Shown: piece by piece, positions 37,725 through 50,400 of the stretch
How positions within the stretch are numbered: position 1 is the stretch's first letter
How the letters are laid out: each line of letters starts with the position of its first letter
From: Aristolochia californica
Lineage: Eukaryota > Streptophyta > Magnoliopsida > Piperales > Aristolochiaceae
Length of the DNA stretch: 64,000 nucleotides
Reading direction: 5' to 3'
NCBI GenBank assembly: GCA_029961685.1
Contig: JARWKL010000006.1
Location: 496,001-560,000 of the forward strand
Translations under genes and position numbers: made by a program
Notes under the pieces: model-generated
The model's input: the letters and a program-made list of their open reading frames with translations, nothing else
What the model was told of the DNA's origin: nothing
Database searches by the model: none

Positions 37725-40321
37725 GTGTTTTAATCTTTTCATTTTTAGTTGAATATGCTTATTATTTTATTTATCGATTTGTATTAAATTATGATATTTC
37801 AATTGGAATTCATAATTTTTTTGTTAACGGGTATTTCTTGGGTTTAGTTTAATTGGAATGGATGTGAAAATAGGTATTTGCCTCTTTGAAGCCTAATGTA
37901 TGCTTCCCCTTTTGGGATCATTGTCTTTCTATATTGATCCCACTATTTAAACGAAAAGGATAAAAATGGTTGTTGCTTTTATTAAATTAACTAAGCTTGT
38001 AGTGGTTTTTTTCTTAAATTTGTACTTTTTTCAGAAGATTGATCTGTAGTTTTGTAATGTTTATATTTCTTGTGCTTAAAAAATTCAGAGTATATCACAT
38101 AGAGAGCCTTCTTTATTTAAATGTGGAAATCAACCTTCTTGAAACCACGAATGGTATAATATTTAAATCAATATTCATGGTTTTGTTTTAGTTGAATATG
38201 CTTATTATTTTATATGTTGATTTGTATTGAATTCTGATATTGGACTCAAATGCTTAATTTGTTTTGTCTATGGTCTAAGTTTAGTATAATTGAAATCAAT
38301 GTGAAAATAGGTATTTGCCTCTTTGGAGCCTTATGCATGCTTCCCCTTTTGGGATTATTGTCTTTCTATATTGTTCCCACTATTTAAAAGAAATAGATAA
38401 AAAAGATTGTTGCTTTTATTAACTTAATTAAACTTGTATTGACTTTTTCTAAAATTTGTACCTTTTTCATAAGTTTGATTCATAGTTTTGTAATGTTAAG
38501 AGCTCTTGTTCTTCACAAATTCAGAGTACATCACTTAAAGAGCCTTCATTACTTAACTATGAAACTCAGCCTCCTTGAAGACACTAATGGTAAAATATTT
38601 AAAACAATATTCATGGATCATTTTTAGTTGAATATGCTCATTATTTTATTTGTTGATTTGTATTGAATTTTGCTATTGGAATTGGAATGCATAATTTTTT
38701 TGTCTACAGTTATGTTAAGGATTAGTATAATTGGAATGAATGTGTAAATAGGTATATACCTCTTTGGACCCTTATGCATGCTTGCCCTTTTGGGATCGTT
38801 GTCTTTCTATTTTGAACCCACTATTTAATAAAAAAAGATAAAAATGATTGATGCTTTTAATAACTTAATTAAGCTTGTATTGACTTTTTCATAAATTAGT
38901 ACAAAAGTTTTGTCCGTAGTTTTATAATGTTAAGAGCTCGTGTTCTTTACTAATTCAGAGTACATCACATAGATAGCCTTTATTACATACCAGTGAAACT
39001 CAGCCCCTTTGAAAACACTAATTATATAATATTTAAAATAATATTCATGGCTCATTTTTAGTTGAATAAGCTTATTATTTTATTTTTCGTGGTGAACTTT
39101 GATATTGGAACTGAAATGCTTATTTTTTTTCTGTACGGGTATGTCTAGGGTATAGTATAATTGGAATGAACGTGAAAATAGGTATATGGCCTAATGCATG
39201 CTTCCCCTTTTGAGATCATTGTCTTTTTTGTCTTGAACCCACTATTTCAAACAAAAAGATGAAAATGATTGATTCTTTTATTAACTTAATTAAATTTGTA
39301 TTGGGTTTTTCTTAAATTAGTACATTTTTTCAGAAGTTTGATCCGTAGTTTTGTAATGTTAAAAGCCCGTGTTCTTCAAAAATTCTGAGTGGGCCTTCAT
39401 TATTTAACTATGAAACTTAGACTCCTTGAAAACACTGATGATATAATATATAAGACAATATTCATGGCTCATTTTTAGTTGAATATGCTTATTATTTTAT
39501 TTGTTGATTTGTATTAAGTTCTGATATTGAAAATGTAATGTTTATTTTTTTGTCTATGGGTATGTCAAGGGTTTAGTATAATTGGAATGAATGTGAAAAT
39601 AGGTATATGCATCTTTGGACCCTTATGCATGCTTCCTCTTTTGGGATCATTGTCTTTTTTGTATTGAACTCACTATTTAAAAGAAAAGGATAAAAATGAT
39701 TGTTGCTTTTATTAACTTAATTAAGCTTGTATTGGCTTTTTCTTAAATTTTACTTTTTTTTCTAAAGTTTGATTCGTAGTTTTTTTATGTTACGAGGTCG
39801 TGTTCTTCACAAATTCAGAGTACATCACATAAAGAGCCTTCATTACTTAATTGTGAAATTCAGGCACCTTGAAAACATTGATGGTATAATATATAAAATA
39901 ATATTCAGGTCTCATTTTTAGTTGAATTTGATTATTATTTTATTTGTTGATTTGTAGTGAATTCTAATATTGGAACTGGAATGCTTATTTTTTTTTTTGT
40001 CTACAGGTAAGTCTTGGGTTTAGTATAATTAGAATGAATCTAAAAATAGGTGTATACCTCCTTAGAGCCTTATGCATGCTTCCCCTTTTTGGGATCATTG
40101 ACTTTTTGTATTGAATCTACTAATTAAAAGGAAAAAGATAAAAATGATTGATGCTTTATTAACTTAAATTAAGCTTCTTTTTTTTAAATTCGTATTTGTT
40201 TCAGAAGTTTGATTCGTAGTTTTGTAATGTTAAGAGTTTATTTTCTTCACAAATGTAAAATAAATCACATAAAGAGTCTTCATTACTTGACCGTGGAACT
40301 CAAACCTCCTTGAAAACACTG

Positions 40322-40693
40322 ATGGCGGATTTTGAAAAAGATAAAACCTTCAAGAGCTAGGGCCTCTATGACTTACTCGCTGAAACCTGTGAAAGTCTAG
40401 GATGGAAGACCCCATCTAAGATTCAAGCACAAGTCATTTCTCATGCTATAGAAAGTTTATTTTTGCAATATTCTCCCTCTTGTTTTATTTATTATTTTTT
40501 TAGTACGTCTCACTACGACCACCAATAAATTTTTTTAACTTTGTTTTATAAATGAGCCGAATATTTTAGGAAAAGATTTAATTGGGCTTGCACAAACTGG
40601 CTTCAGTAAGACTGGTGGTTTTGCATTACCGATTCCTCAGACACTTTTAGAGAAACCCTAGGTATTCATTGCATGTGTGTTTTCACCAACAAG
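40322..40693 (+). pseudogene. RH10 exon 1-2 module, array copy 10
   Basis: Exon 1 at 40322-40454 has an in-frame TAG after FKS. Exon 2 at 40570-40693 reads GFSKTGG at Walker A. Like copy 9 it passes directly into the TTTTTAGTTGAATATGC landmark. Confidence 0.85.
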
Positions 40694-42425
40694 GTGTTTT
40701 AATCTTCTCGTTTTTAGTTGAATATGCTTATTATTTTATTTGTCGATTTGTATTAAATTATGATATTGGAATTGGAATTCATAATTTTTTTTGTCTACGG
40801 GTACGTATAGGGTTTAGTATAATTGGAATGAATGTGAAAATAGGCATATGCCTCTTTGGACCCTTATGCATGCTCCCCTTTTGGGATTGTTGTCTTTCTA
40901 TATTCCATTATTTAAAAAAAATATGATTATTGCTTTTAATAAATTAATTAAGCTTGTATTGGGTTTTCTTAAATTTGTACTTTTTTTTTCAGAAGTTTGA
41001 TCCATAATTTTGTAATGTTAAGAGCTCGTGTTCTTCACTAATTCATTGTACATCATATAAAGAGCCTTCATTACTTAACTGTGAAACTCAATCTTCTTGA
41101 AAACACTAATGGTATAATATTTAAAACAATATTCTTGGCTCATTTTTAGTTGAATATGCTTATTATTTTATTTGTCAATATGTATTGAATTATATATTAG
41201 AACTAGAATGCTTAATTTTTTTGTCTAGGTTTTAGTATAATGGGAATGAATGTGAAAATAGGTATATGCCACTTTGGAGCGTAATGCATTCTCCCCTTTT
41301 GGGATCATTGTCTTTTTACATTGACCTACTATTTAAAACAAAAAGATAAAAATGATAGATGCTTTTATTAACTTAATTAAATTTGTATTGGTTTTTTCTT
41401 AAATTTGTACTATTTTCAGAAGTTTGATATATAGTTTTGTAATGTTAAAAGCTCGTGTTCTTCAAAAATTCCGAGTACACCACATATTGAGCCTTCATTA
41501 CTTAATTGTGAAAGTTAGAATCCTTGAAAACATTAATGTATAATATTTAAAACAATATTCATGACTCATTTTTAGTTGAATATGCTTATTATTTTATTTT
41601 TCAATTTTTATTAAATTTTGATATTGGAAATGAAATGCTTACTTTTTTTTTTGTCTACGGGCATGCCAAGGGTTTAGTATAATTGGAATGAATGTGAAAA
41701 TAGGTATATACCTCTTTGGAGGCTTATGCATGCTTCCTCTTTTGGGATCATTGTTTTTCTGTATTGAACCCACTATTTAAAAGAAAAAGATAAAAATAAT
41801 TATTGCTTTTATTAACTTAATTAAGCTTGTATTGACTTTTTCTTAAAGTGTACTTTTTTCATAAGTTTGATTCGTAGTTTTGTAATGTTAAGAGGTCGTG
41901 TTTTTCACAAATTCAGAGTACATCACATAAAGAGCTTTCATTACTTAGCTGTGAAACTCGGCCTTCTTGAAAACGTTGATGGTATAATATTTATAACAAT
42001 ATTCATGGCTCATTTTTAGTTGAATATACTTATTATTTTATTTGTCAATTTGTATTGAATTCTAATATTGGAACTAGAATGCTTAATTATTTTTTGTCTA
42101 CGGGTAAGTCTAGGGTTTAGTATAAGTAGAATGAATGTAAAAATAGGTATATACCTCCTTGGAGCCTTATGCATTCTTCCCCTCTTTGGGATCATTGTCT
42201 TTTTGTATTGAATCCACTATTTAAAAGAAAAAGATAAAAATGATTGATGCTTTTATTAACTTAAATTAAGCTTTTATTGGCCTTTTCTTAAATTTTTACT
42301 TGTTTCAAAAGTTTGTTCTGTAGTTTTGTAATGTTATGAGTTTGTTTTCTTCACAAATGTAAACTACATCACATAAAGAGCCTTCATTACTTAATCGTGA
42401 AACTCAAACCTCCTTGAAAACACTG

Positions 42426-42798
42426 ATGGCAGATTTTGAGGAAGATAAAACCTTCAAGAGCTTAGGCCTCTATGACCCACTCACTGAAGCCTGTGAAAGT
42501 CTAGGATGGAAGGCCCCATCTAAGATTCAAGCAGAAGTCATTCATCATGCTCTAGAAGGTTTATTCTTGCGATCATCTCCCTCTCTTTTTATTTATTCAT
42601 TTTCAAGTTTGTCTCACTACGACCACCAATATATTTTGTTTAAATTTTTTTAATAAATGAGCCAAATATTTCAGGAAAACATCTAATTGGGTTTGCACAA
42701 ACTGGCTCCGGTAAGACTGGTGCTTTTGCACTGTTGATTCTTCAAGCACTTTAAGAGAAGCCCAAGGCATTCATTACATGTGTGCTTTCACCAACAAG
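42426..42798 (+). pseudogene. RH10 exon 1-2 module, array copy 11
   Basis: Exon 1 at 42426-42558 is open ([30 protein letters not shown]) and, with copy 1, is closest to the family consensus. Exon 2 at 42674-42798 keeps GSGKTGAF, the best Walker A of the array, then a TAA within QALL. Confidence 0.85.
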
Positions 42799-44609
42799 GT
42801 GTTTTGATCTTCTCATTTTTTGTCTACGGGTATGTCTACAGTTTAGTATAATTGGAATGAATGTGAAAATAGGTATACGCCTCTTTGTAGCCTTATGCAT
42901 GCTTCCTTTTTGGGGTTGTTGTCTTTCTTTATTGAAGCCACTATTTAAAAGAAAAAGATATAAAGATTGCTTCTTTTGTTAACTTAATTAAGCTTGTATT
43001 AGTTTGTCTTAAATTTGTACTTTTTTCAAAAGTTTGATCTGCAGTTTTGTAATGTTTACAACTCTTGTTCTTAAAAAAATTAGAGTATGTCACATAGAGA
43101 GCCTTAATTACTTAAATGTGAAATTCAACCTTCTTGAAAACATTGATAGTATAACATTTAAAAAATTATTCATGGCTTTTTTTTAGTTGAATATGCTTAT
43201 TATTTTACATGTTGATTTTTATTGAATTCAGATATTGGACTTGAATACTTAATTTGTTTTGTATATTGGCTAGGTATAGTATAATTGAAATGAATGTGAA
43301 AATAGGTATTTGCCTCTTTGAAGCCTTATGCGGGCTTCCCCTTTTGGGATCATTATCTTTCTATATTGATCCCACTATTTAAAAGATAAAGATAAAAATA
43401 ATTGTTGTGATCCATAGTTTTGTAATGTTAAGAGCTTGTGTTTTTCACAAATTCAGAGTACATCACATAAAGAGTCTTCATTACTACTTTACTGTGAAAC
43501 TCAACTTCTTGAAAACACTGATGTTATAATATTTAAAACAATATTCATGGCTTATTTTTAGTTGAATATGCTTATTATTTTATTTGTTGAGTTGTATTGA
43601 ATTTTGATATTGGAGTTGGAATTCTTAATTTATTTTTTTCTATAGGTATATCTAGGGTTTAGTATATTGGAATGAATGTGAAAATAGTATATGATATGTA
43701 TGCTTCCCCTTTTGGGATTGTTGTGTATCTGTAGTGAACCTACTTTTTAAAACAAAAGGTTAAAATGATATATGATTTATTAACTAAATTTAGTTTGTAT
43801 TGGTTTTTCTTAAATTTGTATCATTTTCAAAAGTTTGATTAGTAGTTTTGTAATGTTAAGAGTTCGTATTCTTCACAAATTCAGAGTAATCACATAAAAA
43901 ACCTTCTTTACTTGACTAAGAAACTCTACCTCCATGAAAACACTGAAGGTATAATATTTAAAACAACATTCATGGCTCATTTTTAGTTGAATATGCTTAT
44001 TATTTTAATTATCTATTTGTATTAAATTCTTATATTTGGACTCAAATGCTTAATTTGTTTTGTCTACGAGCTAGGTTTAGTTTAATTGAAATGAATGTGA
44101 AAATAGGTATTTGCCTATTTGGAGCCTTATGCATGCTTTCTTTTTTGGGATTGTTGTCTTTCTTTATTAATCCCACTATTTAAAAGAAAAAGATAAAATG
44201 ATTGTTATTTTTATTACTTAATTAAGCTTGTATTAGTTTTTTCATAAATTTGTATATTTTTCAAAAGTTTGATCCTTAGTTTTGTAATGTTAAGATCTCG
44301 TGTTCTTCACAAACTCAGACTACATCATATAAAGGGTCTTCATTACTTAACTGTGAAGCTCAGCCTTCTTGAAAACATTGATCGTATAATTTTTAAACAA
44401 TATTCATGACTCATTTTTAGTTGTATATGCTTTTTATTTTATTAGTTGATATGTATTGAATTTTGATATGTGAAATGGATTGCCTAGATTTTTTTGTCTA
44501 CGAGTATGTCTAGGGTTTAGTATAATTTGAATGAATGTGAAAATAGGTATATGCCTCTTTGGAGTGTTACGCATGCTTCCCCTTTTTGGATCATTGTCAT
44601 TTTGTATTG

Positions 44610-45700
44610 TGTTAGGAATTAAACGCCCTAATTCCAAACTAACGAGAACAATAATAATAATCGCGGAAGAAATGAAAAGCAAGCACGAAAACAAACAACA
44701 AGATTAATACAAGTTTGCCTCAAGGTGAGAACTATAATAATAATTCTAAGTTCAGTCAAAGGAATGTTCTAATTTACTTCTGGGGTTATGTTCTCTTGGT
44801 TTCCTAAGTAATATTCTCCATCTCAATTAGCTGGAAGATATCTCAACTAAATCACTTCAAACTTCTGGGCTTCATCACTTGTGATCTTAGACTATGTTCT
44901 GAACCTGTCTTTATATAATGCACCTTCATTGAAGATCACGTCCTTGCTACTGATGACCTTACGACTTTGGTTATCCCAAAAGTGATAACTAAACTCGGTA
45001 CCACCATAGCCAATAAATAAACATATCTGAGATTTAGTATCAAGTTTATTTCTAGTAGCAAAATCAATATGAATATAAGAAACACAACCAAAAAATTTCA
45101 AGAAAGAAAAATTTACCTCTTTCTTGCTCCAAACCTCATCTGGTATTTTGCAATCCAATGGTGTTGAGGGACCTCTTTTGATCAAATAGGCAGCAGTACT
45201 AATAGCCTCAGACCAGAACATCTTCGGCAACCCCGCATGTAATTTCATTCTCCTAGCACACTCGTTCAAAGTTTTGTTAATCCTCTCAGTCATACCATTC
45301 TGTTGAGGTTTTCCAGGAATGGTTTCCTCATCTTGATTCCATTATTTATGTATTTTCCCCCATTATCTGATTGTAGGCATTTCACCTTCAAATTTGTCTC
45401 ATTCTTAACCATTGTTCTCCATCTCTTAAATGTATCAAAGACATCGGATTTCTTTTTCAGGAAAAAACTCATACCTTTCTGCTTGCATCATTAATAAATG
45501 TCACATAGTAGTTAGAGCTACCAAGAGAAGTAACAGCTAAAGGCCCCCACACATCAGTGTGAACCAACTCCATTTTTGTTTACAGTTTCAACCCTGGTAG
45601 CTTCCCTTTGGATTAAATCACTTTCATTCCCTTCTCATTCATGTTACCGAGCCTATAATGCCACTGAAACTCATTCAAATGCGATACAACTTATGTATTT
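44610..45700 (-). mobile_element. Ty1/copia retrotransposon fragment (integrase region)
   Basis: Read on the minus strand, 45,700 to about 44,890 encodes a copia integrase piece: LVHTDVWGPL, YYVTFINDASRK, KCLQSDNGGKY, then GLPKMFWSEA, YLIKRGPSTPL and FLKFFGCVSYIH. It is broken by in-frame stops and at least two frame changes, for example after DASRKV and near FLENLNRMV. Gag, reverse transcriptase and a paired LTR are not visible. The stretch 44,610-44,890 begins TGTTAGGAATT and may be an LTR end, but no matching second LTR was found. It truncates the tandem array at its right edge. Confidence 0.8.
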
Positions 45701-46477
45701 TATGTCATTTTTAAATTGAAGGTTTCTCATACATTCGAACAGAATCTTCATCATCCCTGTTGTGGTTTTCTATGATTCTATGTTGTGAGACAAGTTCTTC
45801 GACAGTGTTAACCGAACTATTCCCAACGCTCGTAAACCGGTTTGGTTCAATGTCACCCCTAGTCAGGGGTGCTTTGAATTTCAGTCAATTTTGGTTGATG
45901 AAATATTGAATTAGTCTAATGATTTATTGGGATTTTAATTTGTTATCAGGTTTATGTTTGGTTATATATTTTATTTATTGTGTTTATTGGAGTCGCTTCT
46001 TTGGGATTCTGCAGATGTGGATTTGCGATCTGTTTGCGATGACAAATGGTTATTTTCTTTGTCATCAAGCGACTGGGAGTTTTGAGGATTTTTAATAAGA
46101 CTTTAGATTTTGATTGCAAGGTTTGATGTTACATTGTAATAGCAAAATATGGTTGGCATATAGTCATTTTTTTTCCCGCAGTTTTTTTTTTCTTTCTATA
46201 TTTTTTTAGTTTGTTTAGATTCTTAGGTTTTGGAACTTTGATCTGCGAAGACAGACTCATATTGTTGTTCATATTAGGGTTTGTTAGTTGAAAGAATTAC
46301 ATTGATCAAATAGTATCTGGGGGCTTGAAAGAACAATAGCGCACCATGAGTTAATACCAGTTGGGTTAGTTTGAATAATTCTATCTTGATAGCTCTGCAC
46401 TTGGACAGCGTCTAAGGTTGATATTCTGGATAGAGAGATTAGAATTTCTCCGGCCACTGGAACCTTAGGAAGCATAA
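45701..46477. other. Spacer, no gene seen
   Basis: No recognisable protein, RNA gene or repeat structure. The left part may still belong to the copia remnant, but no motif supports that. Confidence 0.4.
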
Positions 46478-47072
46478 TCTAAACCACAGAAGGTATTTAG
46501 AGAAATCATGATCATGGTGATGAATGGTTGGACTTTGGATAGTCTTGTGTTTTTCTTGAAGTTCTCTCATTTGATGACTAATGTTATGTGGCTCCGCCAA
46601 TATTGTCACTTACCTTCATTTAAACCTAGTTTAGTTGCAACTTCGTCGTTCTGAATTTTGTTCCAGTTTGTTTGATCTGTACATATCGTCAGATAATATA
46701 GAAGTGAGGATGTCAAAATGTCAGTTCTCAGGCTTCGAGAGTAGTTCAGTTGCTCCTTTGTTTTATTTCATTTTTGACAAGCAATAAAAAAAAAACCGAG
46801 ACTTTCATTTGTGGGAAAATACATATCCTATTGATTGAACACATACATTTTCGACAAAGACCATAGTGTTCATTTGGCTCTGGCGATCTTTAAGAGGAGA
46901 AGAGTCCGTTCAGTTAGTAAGAATACTCCCACCTGCTTTCCTGAGGTTCAGAACTTGGCATCAAGATGAATACATGGTGGGTTCTTTTGATTACTTGTAA
47001 TGTAAGAGACTGGCATGTGAGTTCCTCTAGTTTGTCGTTAATAAATTGACAGTAACACTGTCCATGGTTGGC
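46478..47072 (+). repeat. Second copy of MHK kinase intron segment
   Basis: Same orientation as, and clearly similar to, 5,024-5,495. An extra segment of about 160 bases lies at about 46,815-46,980. The similarity stops just before the point where the kinase exon begins in the first copy, so no coding part is present. Confidence 0.75.
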
Positions 47073-47488
47073 GTGTTTAATGCAAAACCTGCAAGCAACC
47101 TCTCCTCTTTGAACTCTGGTGTGCACGGAAGCTGGAATTAGATTCTCAGGTGGGAGTACTGGCTTTAGGTGAAACGTGCTTCAGTTTGATTTCCTATTAT
47201 CTTACCGTTGGCTATTACTGACACAATCTGCCTTAAATCCCTAGGAGGTAGGCAAGAATGAGCAGTCAGTGAAGAACTGTAGCAAGCTACAACCAAAAGA
47301 TCGACCACCAAAAACCAAACTGATTCTCATTGGATAATGGAATGAATGTAGACCAACAAATGTTGAGATCAATAAAACCAACAAAAAAATGTGATAGTAG
47401 CAAAAACAGAAGAAAACAACTCTTGTTTGGTTGGGATTAATCGCCGGGATGACGAAACTATTTCACCTCAGATACCTACAGAGAAGTT
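47073..47488 (-). other. 3' flank of the BRX-like gene
   Basis: Lies downstream of the BRX-like stop codon on the minus strand and probably includes its 3' UTR. No other feature is visible. Confidence 0.45.
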
Positions 47489-50400
47489 CTAAAGGTACTG
47501 TGCTTGTATTCTCTCTCTGTTCTCTTCCCACCACAACTTAGCATGCACCTCTCCAAATCTCTCGCGGCTGCAGTCAAAGAGCAGATGACATTAAAATATC
47601 TATCTCAAAATGAACATCAATGACATAAAAACTCAAGGCAGAATAAGACTATTTCAAATCAATTTTGATTGACTAAATTAAAAATTAAGTGCACCTAACT
47701 TAGGTAGATACTCTTGAATGCACCTAATTTAGATAGACAAAAGGTCCATACTATTTTATTCCACCAGTCAAATGAAGGGTAAAGATTGATCTGTAGCCGG
47801 GCCCTGAAGTAAGGATATGGTACAAAGACATGAAAGAGAGGAGGTTGCCGATGGGAACAATCTAACATGGTCCCCCAAGGTACAGGTTCCCACAATAATA
47901 TTACCAGAGAGAGAATCATTAATCAAGCACGCTTGGACTCTCAGACAACTGTTGCAGACTCCGTTCAATTCTCAACGAAACAGAATCTGGAGGAAATACG
48001 GCGAGTGCTGCTCTGTCGAAATTATGAATAGGACTGGATGTCCCCTGCCTGCTGTCTTTAGAGAAAGGCCTGAGGAGCGAAAGCAACCACTTCCTGCTCA
48101 TCATGGTCATAAAATAATGGATGATGCAGAAACATGTCTACACGGGAGTCCAGTGTATTTCTTTCCACACACTGGGTCTGAGAAGTCATGAGATTGATTA
48201 GCCTGGTATGGGTAAACTGGTTTGAGTGTAGCGGAATTGGGAAATGGTTGTTCAGCAATGGGTCGACAAAAGGGGAGGATTTTTAAAAGGAGACATTTAA
48301 GATGAAGGGGGAGTTTTGTACCTGAATCTGACCCGTCGAAGCTCTCTTGTCCCATCAGGCAAGGCTCTGATCGTGATGTAGACTCCGGGCTCGTCCTGCT
48401 CGACCCATTCTGTCTCTTGATCACTGGCATTGCTGATAGATATTGAATTTTCATCTCTGGAAGAAGTAGTGGTTCTGGATGCTTCAATGGACGAGGTCTC
48501 CCCTTTCGCACCCATGCTTGATATGCTGGGCATGGTGCTCTGGTACTGGCCATATTCTGTTGGCTCCGATGGATAATAGCCTTTTCCCCCACCAGCTCTG
48601 TAGTGGTTACGTTGAAGCCTTTCTTTGCTCAATGGTGGCGTGACTGGACTTTCCCTTGCTGATCCTATCCGTGAGTATGAATCCCTCTGTGATGCATATC
48701 AACACATTAATTTGGATTCCTAATAACTGAAAGTTGATCGAAGCTGAGAAACGAAAATGTATCAAGTTAAAAACGAGTGTATCAATGCGTAATCACTAGA
48801 CGACGGACGATGAATAAGTACACTGATTGGGAACTGAGCTTGAAATGATGGAAATTAACTCTTCGAACTTGAGCCTCTTTTGAGTTCCTTTTAGGCTGAG
48901 TACGACCCAAAACCGTCGCAGATTCGCCATATAGGAATCAAGATCAATCTTAACTTCATGTGATAAAAATGTAATCTGGCGAGGGTAAGAACTAGAATGA
49001 AATTTTACCTCGTCTTCAGACCTCGGAGGGGTTGGAAGCGCTTGACGACTGAATCTCTGTACATTGTACAGCTCCATGATTCTATCGTAGTTCTCTCCCC
49101 ACCATCTCTGAGCTTGCCATTTATTGAACATTTCCCGGCTGCCAATTGCAACACAAAATGAACAAGTCAAGCCTAATTTACATTAAGATTGAAGACACCT
49201 CCACAATGAGCCTCAATTTACCTGAATCTTATCCTCTTGAGATCATTCCCTCCCTGAGGAAGAGACACAAATGTAATGTGCACCCCAGGTTCGACCTGAG
49301 CCATCCACTCCTTGTTGGGCTCGTCTTCATCGGCGAGGACGACATCACAAGAGCGAGTCGAGACCGAGTCACCCCGTGGCACCGGCTCGCCACTGGAGAT
49401 GCTCTTGAATCTGGAATCGGAATGAACGAACGGCTCTCTACTGCCACTGGGAAATTCCCATGCAGGTGTAGAACTGGAACTTCCACCTCGAAGGTATGGA
49501 TAGTTGGGTCCTTCGGAGACTGTATCGAAGTCACCGTAAGAGGGGCGCTGGCCCTTGCGGTAGGTGCTGCTGCTGCTGCTTGAACCCGTACAAGGTTTGC
49601 ATTGGCGGTATGCGCCGGAGAACTTCAGGGCCATGTCCTTGATCTGCATCATTGTGTTAGAAAAAATTGTTATGACTGATTCACGATCCGTCAGGCTGAC
49701 ATCGAAAATTTTAAAAAAAAAGTTAAAAAGAATAATGTTCTTTCAAATGACCGCAAGACATTAGCAACAGCTTTTGAGGATCCAAAACTCATGGGCTTTA
49801 ATCAATCAATATGAACATATAAAGGCACAAAAATGTCAAATCACTGCCCCAATAATCAAGGTTTAGTACAGTTTAAGCCATTCTTTCCCGCAATAATCAA
49901 ATGTCCAGTTAATGGGTTACCACATAAGAACGTTGTAACTTCTTCTGCTAAAGCATGAAAGTGTGTTTAAGCGCTATTTTCTTCTATTGCCGAAAAGAGC
50001 TGTGTTTCCATTGCAATGGCCAAGGGAATTCCTCAAAATGGGACATCCAACTAAGGACCAAGATCAAAATTGCTTTTCCCGTTAAAAAAACCAGTCAAAC
50101 ACAATGCCCACTTTTGAAGAAGGCCGTATCCCAATCTAAGTCTGACGCTTGAAGGCGGATTTTCTTCCTTCCTTTCACGCCTTTTAATGCCGACAATGCC
50201 ATAAACAGAACCGGCAGTCCCAAAGAAGCACCAAGTTCTTACTGGGTTCTATTCCTGAATATAACAAACCAATCCCACACGGACACTCTGTGGTGGACGT
50301 GGTGTTTGGCAGCTTACAGAGGGTCACAAACAGACTCCATGTATGACAAAATACCGTACAGAAAGTGGTGAGAATGGAGGATGACACGGCCCTCACGGGG

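Larger units (their letters stand above)
20876..44608 (+). repeat. 24-kb higher-order tandem array of ~440-bp units carrying RH10 5' exons
   Basis: About fifty AT-rich units of roughly 430-445 bases, all in one orientation, diverged by point changes and small gaps. Landmarks that recur in each unit, in order: GGAGCCTTATGCATGCTTCC, TTTTATTAACTTAATTAA, TTTTGTAATGTTAAGAG, ACATCACATAAAGAGCC, TTCATTACTTAAC, CCTTGAAAACACTGATGG, TTTTTAGTTGAATATGC and TTTAGTATAATTGGAATGAA. A shortened unit of about 135-155 bases recurs beside full ones (for example 23,915-24,070, 25,970-26,105, 30,700-30,838). In eleven units a two-exon RH10 module sits at the GATGG landmark. Spacing between modules runs from about 1.3 to 3.0 kb, most often near 1.7 or 2.1 kb. 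The left edge follows unique sequence at about 20,875; the right edge is cut inside a unit at a copia fragment. Confidence 0.92.

Noticed and set aside
23367..42982. Many 60-85-codon open frames after the Walker A exons in the array
   Set aside because: They read through the donor site into intron-like repeat (MHVCFHQQG then Phe/Ile/Leu-rich text) and recur only because the unit recurs.
20876..44608. CRISPR-like or centromeric array
   Set aside because: Units are about 440 bp with no short repeat-spacer pattern, and the host is a plant. A centromeric role is not supported: units are diverged and hold gene exons, and genes flank the array closely.
47695..48258. Several overlapping open frames on both strands
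   Set aside because: They lie in the 754-base last intron of the BRX-like gene. The true last exon is at 47,489-47,567.
48107..48592. 161-codon minus-strand frame
   Set aside because: It overlaps the BRX-like exon 48,322-48,686 in another frame; the frame with the second BRX domain is the real one.
49146..49583. 145-codon plus-strand frame
   Set aside because: Antisense shadow of the GC-rich BRX-like exon at 49,222-49,643.
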